In this document: one piece after another, positions 17,269-25,191 of the stretch
Layout of the letters: each line of letters opens with the position of its first letter
How positions within the stretch are numbered: position 1 is the stretch's first letter
Assembly: GCF_024343615.1 (NCBI RefSeq)
Contig: NZ_RJUB01000009.1
Location: 1-64,000, forward strand
Length of the DNA stretch: 64,000 bases
Source of the DNA: Ferruginibacter sp. HRS2-29
Lineage (GTDB): Bacteria > Bacteroidota > Bacteroidia > Chitinophagales > Chitinophagaceae
Direction: 5' to 3'
The notes under the pieces: generated by a model
Databases searched by the model: none
What the model saw: the letters and a program-made list of their open reading frames with translations, nothing else
Told to the model about the DNA's origin: nothing
Position numbers and translations under genes: made by a program

Positions 17269-17551
17269 CTGGCAAAGGTATTTGGTTAACCGAGATCATT
17301 TATATTTTGAGAAGTAAGCCGGTATATATTTGCGTCGTCAGATTTCCGAAAGGATCAAGCGGAAGATTCTAATTCATATGTTGTTAATTCCCAATTTTGT
17401 CCGGTGTTATTATCGGTATAAAATCCGTTCAGACATCCTCTGAGGGACCTGTATGCGAAAGGCTTTGTAGCCTGGTCGATATACTTTCCGGATTACACAG
17501 AAAAAATTCGTTCATGAATCAAAAACAGGCCGTTTTCCAATGCATGAATAT
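17269..17551. other. 283-bp non-coding gap
   Basis: No supported gene. On the plus strand TATATTTG (about 17324) fits a -7 box and would read into sequence without an open frame, so a small RNA is possible but I see no defined hairpin set or terminator. On the minus strand it should hold the promoter of the gene at 17268. Confidence 0.3.
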
Positions 17552-18118
17552 CTAATTCATATTGTGGCTTCCGTTTTTTAATATCGTCTGTATCTGCTGG
17601 TGTACAAGATTTCCTTGCTCCAGCCTGAATAATGACGTCGAACCATTCCTATTCAGGTACCATCTACCTTTGTGTCTTACCTGTTCGTCCGGATTAAGAT
17701 CAATGGTAGATGTACCATCCATTCGTGGCAGAAAACCAACTTTCAAGCCAGGGATAAGGTCAATGGAGCTGATTATTTTTGGATGCATCCGGGATACGAG
17801 GATGATCCTTTTATCAGTTAAGCCGTAAAAAGTATGTTTCCTCAATTCCGCCTCGATGAAAAATCTTCCGATGCCTATTGTCGCTATGGCTAAAAAAAAG
17901 AAACCGCCCACAGACAAAGCCAGAAAGACAGAGATCTTCAACAACAATTTTATTACAAAACCTATGAAAACCAACATAGCCAGAGAAAAGATCGTATTAT
18001 AAATATCCGACAGTTCAAAAACGATCCCTCTTTTCGGTTGCCCGGCCCAAAGCAATTTTTCTCCGGGATACATGTGATCACGGATGACGGTGGTTGATGG
18101 CGTTTCGGTTATTATCAA
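17552..18118 (-). CDS. Two-helix membrane protein with bacterial PH-like domain
   Basis: 188 aa. N-terminal YPGEKLLWAGQPKRGIVF is the phrase that opens many bacterial PH-domain (bPH2-type) membrane proteins. Two hydrophobic helices follow at about residues 38-60 and 64-88. The C-terminal half carries YGLTDKRIILVSR and a polar beta-strand region ending in FRLEQGNLVHQQIQTIL, as in SHOCT/PH-domain proteins. Function unknown. It starts 20 bp after the HTH regulator gene on the same strand, so the two are probably one transcript. Confidence 0.7.
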   Translation of the reverse strand: MIITETPSTTVIRDHMYPGEKLLWAGQPKRGIVFELSDIYNTIFSLAMLVFIGFVIKLLLKISVFLALSVGGFFFLAIATIGIGRFFIEAELRKHTFYGLTDKRIILVSRMHPKIISSIDLIPGLKVGFLPRMDGTSTIDLNPDEQVRHKGRWYLNRNGSTSLFRLEQGNLVHQQIQTILKNGSHNMN

Positions 18119-18137
18119 ATCAGGAAGGTTTTAGTCG

Positions 18138-18821
18138 TTATTCTGTGCTATTATCCGTCTTAAAAGAATCAATTTTCGCCTGCTGTTTTTCTTTCCCCAG
18201 TAAGAACGATTTATTCAGCAATGACTGTTCCTCCAGTATGCCGACCACTTCAGCGGCCGGTGTGATGGCTAATAACTGTTCATTGGTTTCCTGTATAAGG
18301 TTTTCAATCACTGTTTTTTCAGCTTCCATCAACCCTATTTGCCTGCGTATCTCCAGTTGAGCGGCCAGATCGCATTCTTTTAATTTTTGCGCTGCCGATT
18401 CGCTCATTTTATGCAGCCACACCTGGTCTTTAATATTATCCCGACTATTGCCTTTTGAAAATTGAGCCAGGTGATCCGTTAGTTCAAGGAACCGGAGTTT
18501 AGCGGGATAAGCATTCTGAGCCTTGAGCAGTTTTTTTTTCATCAGTTGTATCCTTCCCGGCAATTGATTCAGCCTTAATTGCAGCTCTGTGATCGCGTCA
18601 ATATATGTTTTAGCAGCGTTTTTCTGACGCATCTCATCAGGAGCCTCCATTTGAATATACGCTGCCGTCTTAAATTCCAGAAGCTTCGCCTCGGGTAGTA
18701 TGGTAAGCGGGCGTTCCATTCTTTCCGCTTTAGCAGCTGTACTTTTGGATACTCCCAGGTATTCGGCCATTTCGCTGAGGGAAATTCCATATTTTTCGCG
18801 TAATTCCATGATAGTGAGCAT
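18138..18821 (-). CDS. HTH-type (XRE-like) regulator with long coiled-coil tail
   Basis: 227 aa from the ATG at 18821 (MLTIMELREKYG); an upstream in-frame start adds 22 residues that do not look like part of the domain. Residues 1-45 form a helix-turn-helix (ISLSEMAEYLGVSKSTAAKA) of Cro/C1 or resolvase-like type. The remainder is almost entirely alpha-helical and rich in Leu, Glu, Lys and Gln (for example LQLRLNQLPGRIQLMKKKLL), suggesting dimerisation or oligomerisation. It is divergent from a GH31 gene, and the shared region is packed with palindromic GTGTACA sites, which makes it a good candidate for autoregulation. Confidence 0.7.
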   Translation of the reverse strand: MLTIMELREKYGISLSEMAEYLGVSKSTAAKAERMERPLTILPEAKLLEFKTAAYIQMEAPDEMRQKNAAKTYIDAITELQLRLNQLPGRIQLMKKKLLKAQNAYPAKLRFLELTDHLAQFSKGNSRDNIKDQVWLHKMSESAAQKLKECDLAAQLEIRRQIGLMEAEKTVIENLIQETNEQLLAITPAAEVVGILEEQSLLNKSFLLGKEKQQAKIDSFKTDNSTE

Positions 18822-18914
18822 TGGACAGGGTTTTGATGAACGGATGGGGTATAGTACGAATATACAGATACCGCCTAAGTCGGGCAAAATTTATGTTTCA
18901 TAATTTAACTATTC

Positions 18915-19034
18915 TGTACACGATTTCCTGTACACGAAAAACAGTGTACAGGAAATCGTGTACAAGTTTTTTATTTTAAAAATCTGTACACGAAAGTTGT
19001 GCACGATTTTTCGTGTACAAAAAATCGTGTACAG
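18915..19034. promoter_or_regulatory. GTGTACA palindrome array between the HTH regulator and GH31
   Basis: A perfect inverted repeat has 21-bp arms, 18915-18935 and 18944-18964, around an 8-nt loop. Each arm itself contains two TGTACAC words (TGTACACGATTTCCTGTACA). A second, looser set follows: CTGTACACGA (18984-18993), TGTGCACGA, TCGTGTACAA and TCGTGTACAG (19025-19034). In all, eight copies of GTGTACA or its complement (one with a change) within 120 bp. Reads as a multi-site operator or as one of the intergenic word repeats. Confidence 0.7.
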
Positions 19035-19088
19035 CCTGCCTTCAGCTTAAGGAAAAGATTTTCCCGTTACTTTGTGCAAATTTTCTGT

Positions 19089-21455
19089 ATGAAATTTTTC
19101 ATCGCATTCATATTCATATTCACGATCGTTTGCAATAGCAGCGCACAGGAAGCCCCTGTGCAGACCATCCAGCTGGCAAATGGCAAAGTAACCTGCATAA
19201 AATATTCCGGTAATATTTACAAACTCGTTTATTTACCGACGGGGTATACCCGCAATGAACTCATCAGCGATGCTGTCATTGCCCGGCCAAATTCTGTGGG
19301 GCAACCTTTGAAAGCCATTGAGGCAAAAGATGATAAGATCGTTTTTTCTTTTGAAAATTTTTTAGGACAGATACAACCGTTTACAAAAGACGGCAACAAT
19401 GGCTTTCGGTTCCAGCTTTCAAAAACGGAAAAAGTGTTTGGTGGCGGCGAACGTGCATTGCCATTGAACCGTCGTGGATATAAATTCAATCTTTACAACA
19501 ACCCCTGGTATGGCTACAGCGAAGGTGCCGATAACCTGAATTATTCCGTCCCGTTTTTTACCACTTCCGATGGATATGGCCTTTTCTTCGACAATCCCAG
19601 CAAGGGATATGCTGATATAGGAAAATCGGATAGTACTATACTTGAAGTGGGTTTCAGCAGCGGGGAACTCAATGTGTACGTCATTTTTGGAAAGGATTAT
19701 AAAGAGATACTGGCGGGTTACAACCAACTCACCGGCACGCAGCCACTGCCGCCGCGTTGGGCGCTGGGCAACCTGATGAGCCGCTTTGGCTATACCAGCG
19801 AAGCACAGGCAAAAGACATCCTGGGAAAAATGCAATCCGAAAATATCCCGGTGGATGCGATCATCTTCGATCTTTTCTGGTTTGGCGACAGCATCAAAGG
19901 AACGATGGGCAATCTTGATTGGGTGAATAAAAAGAAATGGCCCGATCCGAAAAAGATGATCGCGGATTTCAAAAAGCAACAGGTGCAGACGATCCTGATC
20001 ACCGAACCGTTTGTGGTGAAATCATCTGCCAATTATACTGCTTCTAAAAATTTCCTTGCTGTTGATAGCACCAATAAACCTTACACGATCGCTGATTTTT
20101 ATTTCGGCGCAGGCGGGCTCATAGATATTTTCCGTAAAGATGCGCAGGATTGGTTCTGGAGCAAACACAGGCCGCAAATGAAAAACGGGGTAGAAGCCTG
20201 GTGGGGCGACCTGGGAGAACCGGAGAAACATCCCGCCAATCTTTATCACAATTTAAAAGACCTCGGTTTCAATAAACGTTTGTTCAAAGCCGATGAAGTG
20301 CATAATCTTTACGGCCATACCTGGACGAAAATGCTGTATGAAAAATACGCGAAGGAATATCCTTCAAAACGACTGTTTAGCCTCAACCGCAGCGGTTTTG
20401 CCGGTACACAGCGTTATGGTATCTTTCCCTGGAGTGGGGATGTAAGCCGCAGCTGGAGCGGGTTGAGGGCGCAACTGCCCATCATGCTGGGTATGAGCAT
20501 GAGCGGCATTCCATATGCACATGCAGATGCGGGCGGGTTTGCAGGAGGTGAGGGCGATAATGAATTGTATGTGCGCTGGCTGCAGTTTGCGGCATTCACG
20601 CCGATCTTTCGTCCGCATGGAACGGCGCTGTATTCTGTAGATACGGCTACTTTCAGTTTTCCGAGTGAGGCAGCGTTGATTGCGGAGCCATTTGCAACGT
20701 ATGCAAGAAATGCAATAAAAATGCGGTATTTACTATTGCCATATAATTATACTCTGGCTTATAAGCAAGCAACCTATGGAGCGCCACTGGTTGCGCCACT
20801 GTATTATCATTTTCCACACGATACCGCTGTAATAAACATATCGGATGAATATATGTGGGGCGACAATATTTTAGTTGCACCTGTTACCCAGAAAAATAAA
20901 AAGATAAAGGAAGTATATCTACCCGAAGGGAATTGGTATGATCTGAGGACTAACGATATAAAAAAAGGGAAAACCTCCGATTCTCTGTCTCTCGAAACTA
21001 TTCCGGTTTATGTGAAAGAAGGAAGCTTTATACATTTCCTGACACCATCGGATTCTCATCGGGGTTCAGCATCTAACTTTTCTCTCAATGATGTGACAAC
21101 TATTTATTACCCTTCGACTGATTCGACTACAGGAATTTTATACATGGATGATGGCGTTACAAAGGGTGTAAAAGGGGAAATAATTTCTTTCACTGGTATT
21201 ACAAAAAATAATCGCTGCAGGATCACAATAAAATCAACTAAAGAGATGGGTAAACGAATTATTCATATTCGGTTACCCGGTGATCTTAATTACTATAATA
21301 CCGGTGCTATAAATGGAAAAGATATAAGTGAATATGATATTGTAAAGGATACTTACTTTCTTACCAGGCCATCTTCTTTATATACAGGTATAAACATTGA
21401 GTTTTCCGGAAAGCCGGTCATCTTTGAATTTCAACTTGATAAAAAAACATTTTAA
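19089..21455 (+). CDS. Secreted glycoside hydrolase family 31 enzyme
   Basis: 788 aa from the ATG at 19089, which gives a signal peptide (MKFFIAFIFIFTIVCNSSAQ); the frame open from 18999 runs through the palindrome array and is rejected. N-terminal beta-sandwich to about residue 220 (GGGERALPLNRRGYKFNLYN), (beta/alpha)8 barrel with IPVDAIIFDLFWFGD and WWGDLGEPE, where Asp374 is the likely nucleophile, then SLNRSGFAGTQRYGIFPWSG, SMSGIPYAHADAGGF and IFRPHG. The end is a DUF5110-type beta domain. Substrate (alpha-glucoside, xyloside or transglycosylation) cannot be told. From about 20690 the DNA becomes visibly more AT-rich. Confidence 0.93.
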   Translation: MKFFIAFIFIFTIVCNSSAQEAPVQTIQLANGKVTCIKYSGNIYKLVYLPTGYTRNELISDAVIARPNSVGQPLKAIEAKDDKIVFSFENFLGQIQPFTKDGNNGFRFQLSKTEKVFGGGERALPLNRRGYKFNLYNNPWYGYSEGADNLNYSVPFFTTSDGYGLFFDNPSKGYADIGKSDSTILEVGFSSGELNVYVIFGKDYKEILAGYNQLTGTQPLPPRWALGNLMSRFGYTSEAQAKDILGKMQSENIPVDAIIFDLFWFGDSIKGTMGNLDWVNKKKWPDPKKMIADFKKQQVQTILITEPFVVKSSANYTASKNFLAVDSTNKPYTIADFYFGAGGLIDIFRKDAQDWFWSKHRPQMKNGVEAWWGDLGEPEKHPANLYHNLKDLGFNKRLFKADEVHNLYGHTWTKMLYEKYAKEYPSKRLFSLNRSGFAGTQRYGIFPWSGDVSRSWSGLRAQLPIMLGMSMSGIPYAHADAGGFAGGEGDNELYVRWLQFAAFTPIFRPHGTALYSVDTATFSFPSEAALIAEPFATYARNAIKMRYLLLPYNYTLAYKQATYGAPLVAPLYYHFPHDTAVINISDEYMWGDNILVAPVTQKNKKIKEVYLPEGNWYDLRTNDIKKGKTSDSLSLETIPVYVKEGSFIHFLTPSDSHRGSASNFSLNDVTTIYYPSTDSTTGILYMDDGVTKGVKGEIISFTGITKNNRCRITIKSTKEMGKRIIHIRLPGDLNYYNTGAINGKDISEYDIVKDTYFLTRPSSLYTGINIEFSGKPVIFEFQLDKKTF

Positions 21456-22279
21456 TGAACTACATAGAATTCGATTTCACCCCAGAAGATAAATTACAGC
21501 AGGAACAACTCATCGCCCTTCTCAGTGAAGAAGGCTTCGAGGGTTTTGAAGAAACGCCGGGTACGCTTAAAGCGTTCATCAAAGAAGAAGACTGGCAGGA
21601 GCCGCGGTTTTACGATATCATGGGTTTGTTTCCGGGGTTGAAATATTGCCAGGAAATTGTGGAGAACCGCAACTGGAACGAGCAGTGGGAATCTTCTTTC
21701 GAGCCGGTACTGGTGAATGATTTCGCGGCCATCAGGGCTTCTTTTCACGAACCGATCACGACAGTAAAACACGAGATCGTCATCACTCCGAAAATGAGCT
21801 TTGGCACCGGCCATCACGCCACTACCTACCTGATGATGGAGCAGATGGCCGAAATTGATTTTACGGGCAAGACCGTCATCGACTTCGGAACGGGCACCGG
21901 GGTGCTGGCCATCCTGGCGGAAAAGCTGGGAGCGGAGAAGATCGAAGCGCTGGACAACGACGAATGGAGTATCGATAATTCGCGGGAAAATATCGATGCA
22001 AACGCATGTAAACGCATACACCTGTATAAGGCGGAAACCATAGAACCATCGGTAAAAGCGGATATCATCCTGGCCAATATCAACCTGAATGTGATCACGG
22101 CCAACCTGGATGCCATTACCGCCGTATGCAAACCCGATACTGTCGTACTGTTCAGCGGCTTGCTGGCAACTGATAAAGATATCATCATCCCGCGGCTGGA
22201 AAACAATAATCTGGCCATAATCGGCGTTTTTGAACGCAATAACTGGTTGGCAATCAAAACGAAGTACACAGACTGTTGA
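21455..22279 (+). CDS. prmA: Ribosomal protein L11 methyltransferase
   Basis: 274 aa. The ATG shares one base with the GH31 stop (TAATG). PrmA methylates ribosomal protein L11 with S-adenosylmethionine. Visible: a ferredoxin-like N-terminal domain (SEEGFEGFEETPGTLKAFI), the linker MSFGTGHHATTYLMMEQM that is diagnostic for PrmA, SAM motif I VIDFGTGTGVLAILAEKLGA, the acidic motif LDNDEWSIDN, and a motif near DIILANINLNVI that corresponds to the NPPY-like substrate loop. Coupling to a secreted glycosidase looks incidental. Confidence 0.95.
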   Translation: MNYIEFDFTPEDKLQQEQLIALLSEEGFEGFEETPGTLKAFIKEEDWQEPRFYDIMGLFPGLKYCQEIVENRNWNEQWESSFEPVLVNDFAAIRASFHEPITTVKHEIVITPKMSFGTGHHATTYLMMEQMAEIDFTGKTVIDFGTGTGVLAILAEKLGAEKIEALDNDEWSIDNSRENIDANACKRIHLYKAETIEPSVKADIILANINLNVITANLDAITAVCKPDTVVLFSGLLATDKDIIIPRLENNNLAIIGVFERNNWLAIKTKYTDC

Positions 22280-22323
22280 TAACTCCAATGTTAATTTAAC
22301 TTTAAGAACTGCGTTTTTTTCCT

Positions 22324-22331
22324 TAAGTTTG
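22324..22331 (+). promoter_or_regulatory. Candidate -7 box of plsY
   Basis: TAAGTTTG fits TAnnTTTG and lies 29 nt before the plsY ATG. No -33 TTG at the ideal distance. Confidence 0.4.
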
Positions 22332-22359
22332 TAATATCAACTCAATCTAAAGATTCCGA

Positions 22360-23007
22360 ATGAAAGAACTAATTCTCGTCATTTGTGCCTATTTAATTGG
22401 TTCAATTCCTACAGCATTACTTGTCAGCCGAAAGTTTTTCGGCATAGATATCAGGGATTACGGTAGCGGCAATATGGGTGCTACCAATACTTTCAGGGTA
22501 CTGGGTTCAAAATACGGTACCATTGTAATGATCATCGACATTCTTAAAGGTGTGACCGCGGTTGCCCTTTTCAACCTCCTTCCATTTTATTTACATCACG
22601 AGCTGGAAAGGACAAACCTTATGATCTGCCTGGGTTTATCGGCGGTCTTAGGGCATGTGTTCCCGATCTATGCCAACTTTAAGGGTGGCAAAGGAGTGGC
22701 TACCTTATTTGGTATGCTGCTGGCCATCCAGCCCATCATTGCAGTAAGCTGTGTAGGCGTATTCCTTTTGGTATTGTTTCTTACAAGATATGTTTCCCTT
22801 AGTTCCATCCTTGGAGCGGTCATGCTGCCGATCTGTGTATTATGGATCTGGAACGATGATGTGGTGCTTTATCGCGTATTTGCCATACTGGTAGCTGCTA
22901 TGGTTGTATTGACCCACCAGAAAAATATCGGCCGCATCCTTCGTGGTGTGGAAAGCCGTGTTCCGATCCTGAAGCACAGGGATCGCCGGAAATCACGACG
23001 TAAATAA
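22360..23007 (+). CDS. plsY: Glycerol-3-phosphate acyltransferase PlsY
   Basis: 215 aa, five membrane helices. PlsY transfers the acyl group from acyl-phosphate to glycerol-3-phosphate, the first step of phospholipid synthesis. The three cytoplasmic motifs are present: IGSIPTALLVSR, then DYGSGNMGATNTFRVLG; GHVFPIYANFKGGKGVATLFG; and the C-terminal LTHQKNIGRILRGVESR. The C-terminus ends in a basic cluster (HRDRRKSRRK). Confidence 0.97.
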   Translation: MKELILVICAYLIGSIPTALLVSRKFFGIDIRDYGSGNMGATNTFRVLGSKYGTIVMIIDILKGVTAVALFNLLPFYLHHELERTNLMICLGLSAVLGHVFPIYANFKGGKGVATLFGMLLAIQPIIAVSCVGVFLLVLFLTRYVSLSSILGAVMLPICVLWIWNDDVVLYRVFAILVAAMVVLTHQKNIGRILRGVESRVPILKHRDRRKSRRK

Positions 23008-23033
23008 TCAGCCAGTTTATCTTCAACTTATAA

Positions 23034-23068
23034 ACAGGGTTTCCGGTTACCGGGAACCCTGTTCTTCT
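23034..23068 (+). terminator. Terminator of plsY
   Basis: Arms ACAGGGTTTCCGG (23034-23046) and CCGGGAACCCTGT (23050-23062) with one mismatch, loop TTA, followed by TCTTCTTT. Confidence 0.85.
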
Positions 23069-23097
23069 TTACACCTCTCAAACATCCGTCATCCTTT

Positions 23098-23128
23098 GTC
23101 TGTGGTCCGTGGTCTGTAGTCTGTGGTC
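23098..23128. repeat. GTCTGTGGTC word array
   Basis: Four imperfect direct copies of a 7-8 bp word (GTCTGTGGTCCGTGGTC and on) without an inverted partner, between plsY and the M48 gene. Confidence 0.7.
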
Positions 23129-23175
23129 GGGCTTCCCCCTTGTTAAACTATTTCACTTCCGTACGATAATAATAG

Positions 23176-23203
23176 TTTGGTACAGCAATTGTTTATAGGT
23201 TTG
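23176..23203 (+). promoter_or_regulatory. Candidate promoter of the M48 lipoprotein gene
   Basis: TTTG at 23176-23179, 16 nt, then TAGGTTTG at 23196-23203, which fits the TAnnTTTG -7 box. The ATG follows 21 nt later at 23225. Confidence 0.5.
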
Positions 23204-23224
23204 CAAAAGCAAAAACCCATAAAC

Positions 23225-24040
23225 ATGAAAAAATTATTCCTATCAGCAATTACCGCCTCCACACTTCTTGCCGCATGCAGCACCAATGGTGTTACCGGCA
23301 GAAAACAGCTGGCGCTTTTCCCCGAATCAACTTTGCAGCAGGAAGCTGTATCTCAATACCAGTCTTTCCTCAGCGAGAATAAAGTGGTGAGCCAATCTTC
23401 CAGTAAAGATGCCGAAATGGTAAAAAGGGTGGGTACGCGTATCGCGAATGCGATCACCAGCTACTACGCTAAAGACCCAAAGATCTCCGCAGAACTAAAA
23501 GACTACAAATGGGAATTCAACCTTGTAGATAATAAAGAAGTGAATGCCTGGTGTATGCCGGGTGGTAAAGTGGTAGTATATACCGGCCTATTGCCGATCA
23601 CTCAAAATGAAGCGGCATTGTCTATCGTTCTTGGTCACGAGATCACCCACGCGGTGGCACATCATGGCAACGAACGTATGAGCCAGGGTGCATTGGCGCA
23701 GGGCCTGCAGGTGGCTGGAAATATTTTCACTCAAAACAGGACGCAGGCAAATGCCTTATTTAACAATGTATTTGCCCCGGCTGCACAAGTAGGCGTTTTA
23801 TTGCCAAATTCACGCAAGCAGGAATATGAAGCCGATCACTACGGGTTGATATTCGCGGCGATAGCAGGCTACAATCCACAGGAGGCGGTAAGTTTCTGGC
23901 AGAGGATGGCGGCAGCTTCGGCCGGCGCTCAAAAACCACCGGTGTTCTTATCGACTCACCCGGCTGATGATGCCAGGATAGCGCAGATCCAGAAGTATAT
24001 GCCTGAAGCGTTGTCTTACTACAAGCCCATTAAGAAATAG
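23225..24040 (+). CDS. M48-family metallopeptidase lipoprotein
   Basis: 271 aa from the ATG at 23225 (upstream in-frame extension covers the -7 box). Lipobox LLAAC, Cys18. Zinc site HEITHAVAHH at residues 138-147 with the catalytic Glu139; the third ligand is in KQEYEADHYG. The arrangement is that of the periplasmic M48B/BepA-like proteases that act in outer-membrane protein quality control, without the TPR domain of BepA. VNAWCMPGGKVVVYTGLLP is a strong family phrase upstream. Monocistronic. Confidence 0.93.
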   Translation: MKKLFLSAITASTLLAACSTNGVTGRKQLALFPESTLQQEAVSQYQSFLSENKVVSQSSSKDAEMVKRVGTRIANAITSYYAKDPKISAELKDYKWEFNLVDNKEVNAWCMPGGKVVVYTGLLPITQNEAALSIVLGHEITHAVAHHGNERMSQGALAQGLQVAGNIFTQNRTQANALFNNVFAPAAQVGVLLPNSRKQEYEADHYGLIFAAIAGYNPQEAVSFWQRMAAASAGAQKPPVFLSTHPADDARIAQIQKYMPEALSYYKPIKK

Positions 24041-24043
24041 TTT

Positions 24044-24148
24044 GCTGGATGCTGGTTACCAGATGCTGGTAGGTCATGATAATTGAAGTGAGATTTAATA
24101 ATGCACTTTATAAATAAGGAAATATCCGGTAACCAGGATCCAGCATCC
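24044..24148. repeat. Word-repeat hairpin, CCAGCATCC family
   Basis: Arms GCTGGATGCTGGTTACC (24044-24060) and, 67 nt later, its complement with one mismatch (24128-24144). The left side repeats GATGCTGGT once more. The rest of the 306-bp gap (24149-24346) holds a short hairpin TCCGTGGTTTCACGGAG near 24183 and no supported gene. Confidence 0.85.
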
Positions 24149-24346
24149 ACCAATTATAAAATATCTCAATATATCAACATTCTCCGTGGTTTCACGGAGT
24201 TTTTTTTGACCGGGACTACCGTTTTTGCTCAAAAAGCCTTACTTTTGTACACTCTAATGATCTGCTTTGCCGGTAAAATGCCCTTTGGGGTTCATCTGCA
24301 TTCGTGCATTAGGGGCATTATACACTTTTAACTAAATAGTTTTATC

Positions 24347-25000
24347 ATGGCGTTAGAAACGATGTTTGAAAAATTGCAATTGAAGAACGAGAAGAACCTG
24401 CTGATACAAGGATTGCCTTCTTCCATAGAAAAACAGTTCCTGAAATTGAATTTTGCAAAAAGCGTAACGCCTCTTTTAAGAAGCCGCCGGATAGATTTCG
24501 CACTCGTTTTTGCTGTAAATAAAAAACAACTGGTAGATATTCTTACAGATGTATTGCCAGCGATGGCCGATCAGCCAAATTTCTGGATCGCGTATCCAAA
24601 AGTGGCTGCCAAGATAGCCAGCGACCTTACCCGCGATCATAGCTGGGAGTGTATCCAATGCTTTGAGCTTGAAGCTATGCATGAGGTAGAACTGGATAAC
24701 GTATGGAGGGCCATGCGTTTTATGCCTAAAGCTTGGAGCAAGGTTACTAAAACAAAATCACCCGTAGCTACGCAGCAATCGCTGAAAGTGGCCAAGAATA
24801 TTTCGGTACCGGAAGAACTCAAAGTCTTGTTCAAAAAGAACAAACCCGCCAGTATTTTCTTCGACAGCCTTTCTTTTACCAATAAGAAGGAATATGTGGA
24901 ATTTATCGCCGGTGCTAAAAAAGAAGAAACCAAAACACGCCGCCTCGACGCGGTGATGGAAAAATTGAATACGGGCAAGATGAGCCCATCGGCGAAATAA
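24347..25000 (+). CDS. YdeI/OmdA-family protein with extra N-terminal domain
   Basis: 217 aa, cytoplasmic. The C-terminal 65 residues (VPEELKVLFKKNKPASIFFD ... SFTNKKEYVEFIAGAKKEET ... RRLDAVMEKLNTGK) match the bacteriocin-protection YdeI/OmpD-associated family (PF13376). Residues 1-130 form a DUF3052-like domain: KLQLKNEKNLLIQGLPSSIE and a central beta-strand DFALVFAVNKKQLVDIL. The two-domain form is common in Bacteroidota. The biochemical role is unknown. Confidence 0.78.
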   Translation: MALETMFEKLQLKNEKNLLIQGLPSSIEKQFLKLNFAKSVTPLLRSRRIDFALVFAVNKKQLVDILTDVLPAMADQPNFWIAYPKVAAKIASDLTRDHSWECIQCFELEAMHEVELDNVWRAMRFMPKAWSKVTKTKSPVATQQSLKVAKNISVPEELKVLFKKNKPASIFFDSLSFTNKKEYVEFIAGAKKEETKTRRLDAVMEKLNTGKMSPSAK

Positions 25001-25157
25001 ATCGCATATTTTATTGATTATTTAGATTTCACTGATATTTTGTAAGATTTTGATCCTCGCTGTTTGGCGGGGATTTTTTCTGGAAGTTATATGATGGATA
25101 TACCCGACCGTGAATTATTCGGTTTAGATACTAATGACGTATGCTTCGCTAAAATAA

Positions 25158-25190
25158 CCAGCAACCAGTATCCAGCATCTTGCTTCCTGC
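25158..25190. repeat. CCAGCATCC-family word array at a convergent gene end
   Basis: ACCAGCAACCAGTATCCAGC and a following TCTTGCTTCCTGCATC repeat the word of 24044-24148 in one orientation, running up to the stop codon of dnaG. Confidence 0.7.
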
Positions 25191-25191
25191 A

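Noticed and set aside
18999..19088. Upstream start of the GH31 gene
   Set aside because: It would translate the GTGTACA palindrome array and mask the signal peptide at 19089.
24101..24331. 76-codon open frame between the M48 and YdeI genes
   Set aside because: It covers the word-repeat arm and a hairpin, has no recognisable sequence and atypical composition.
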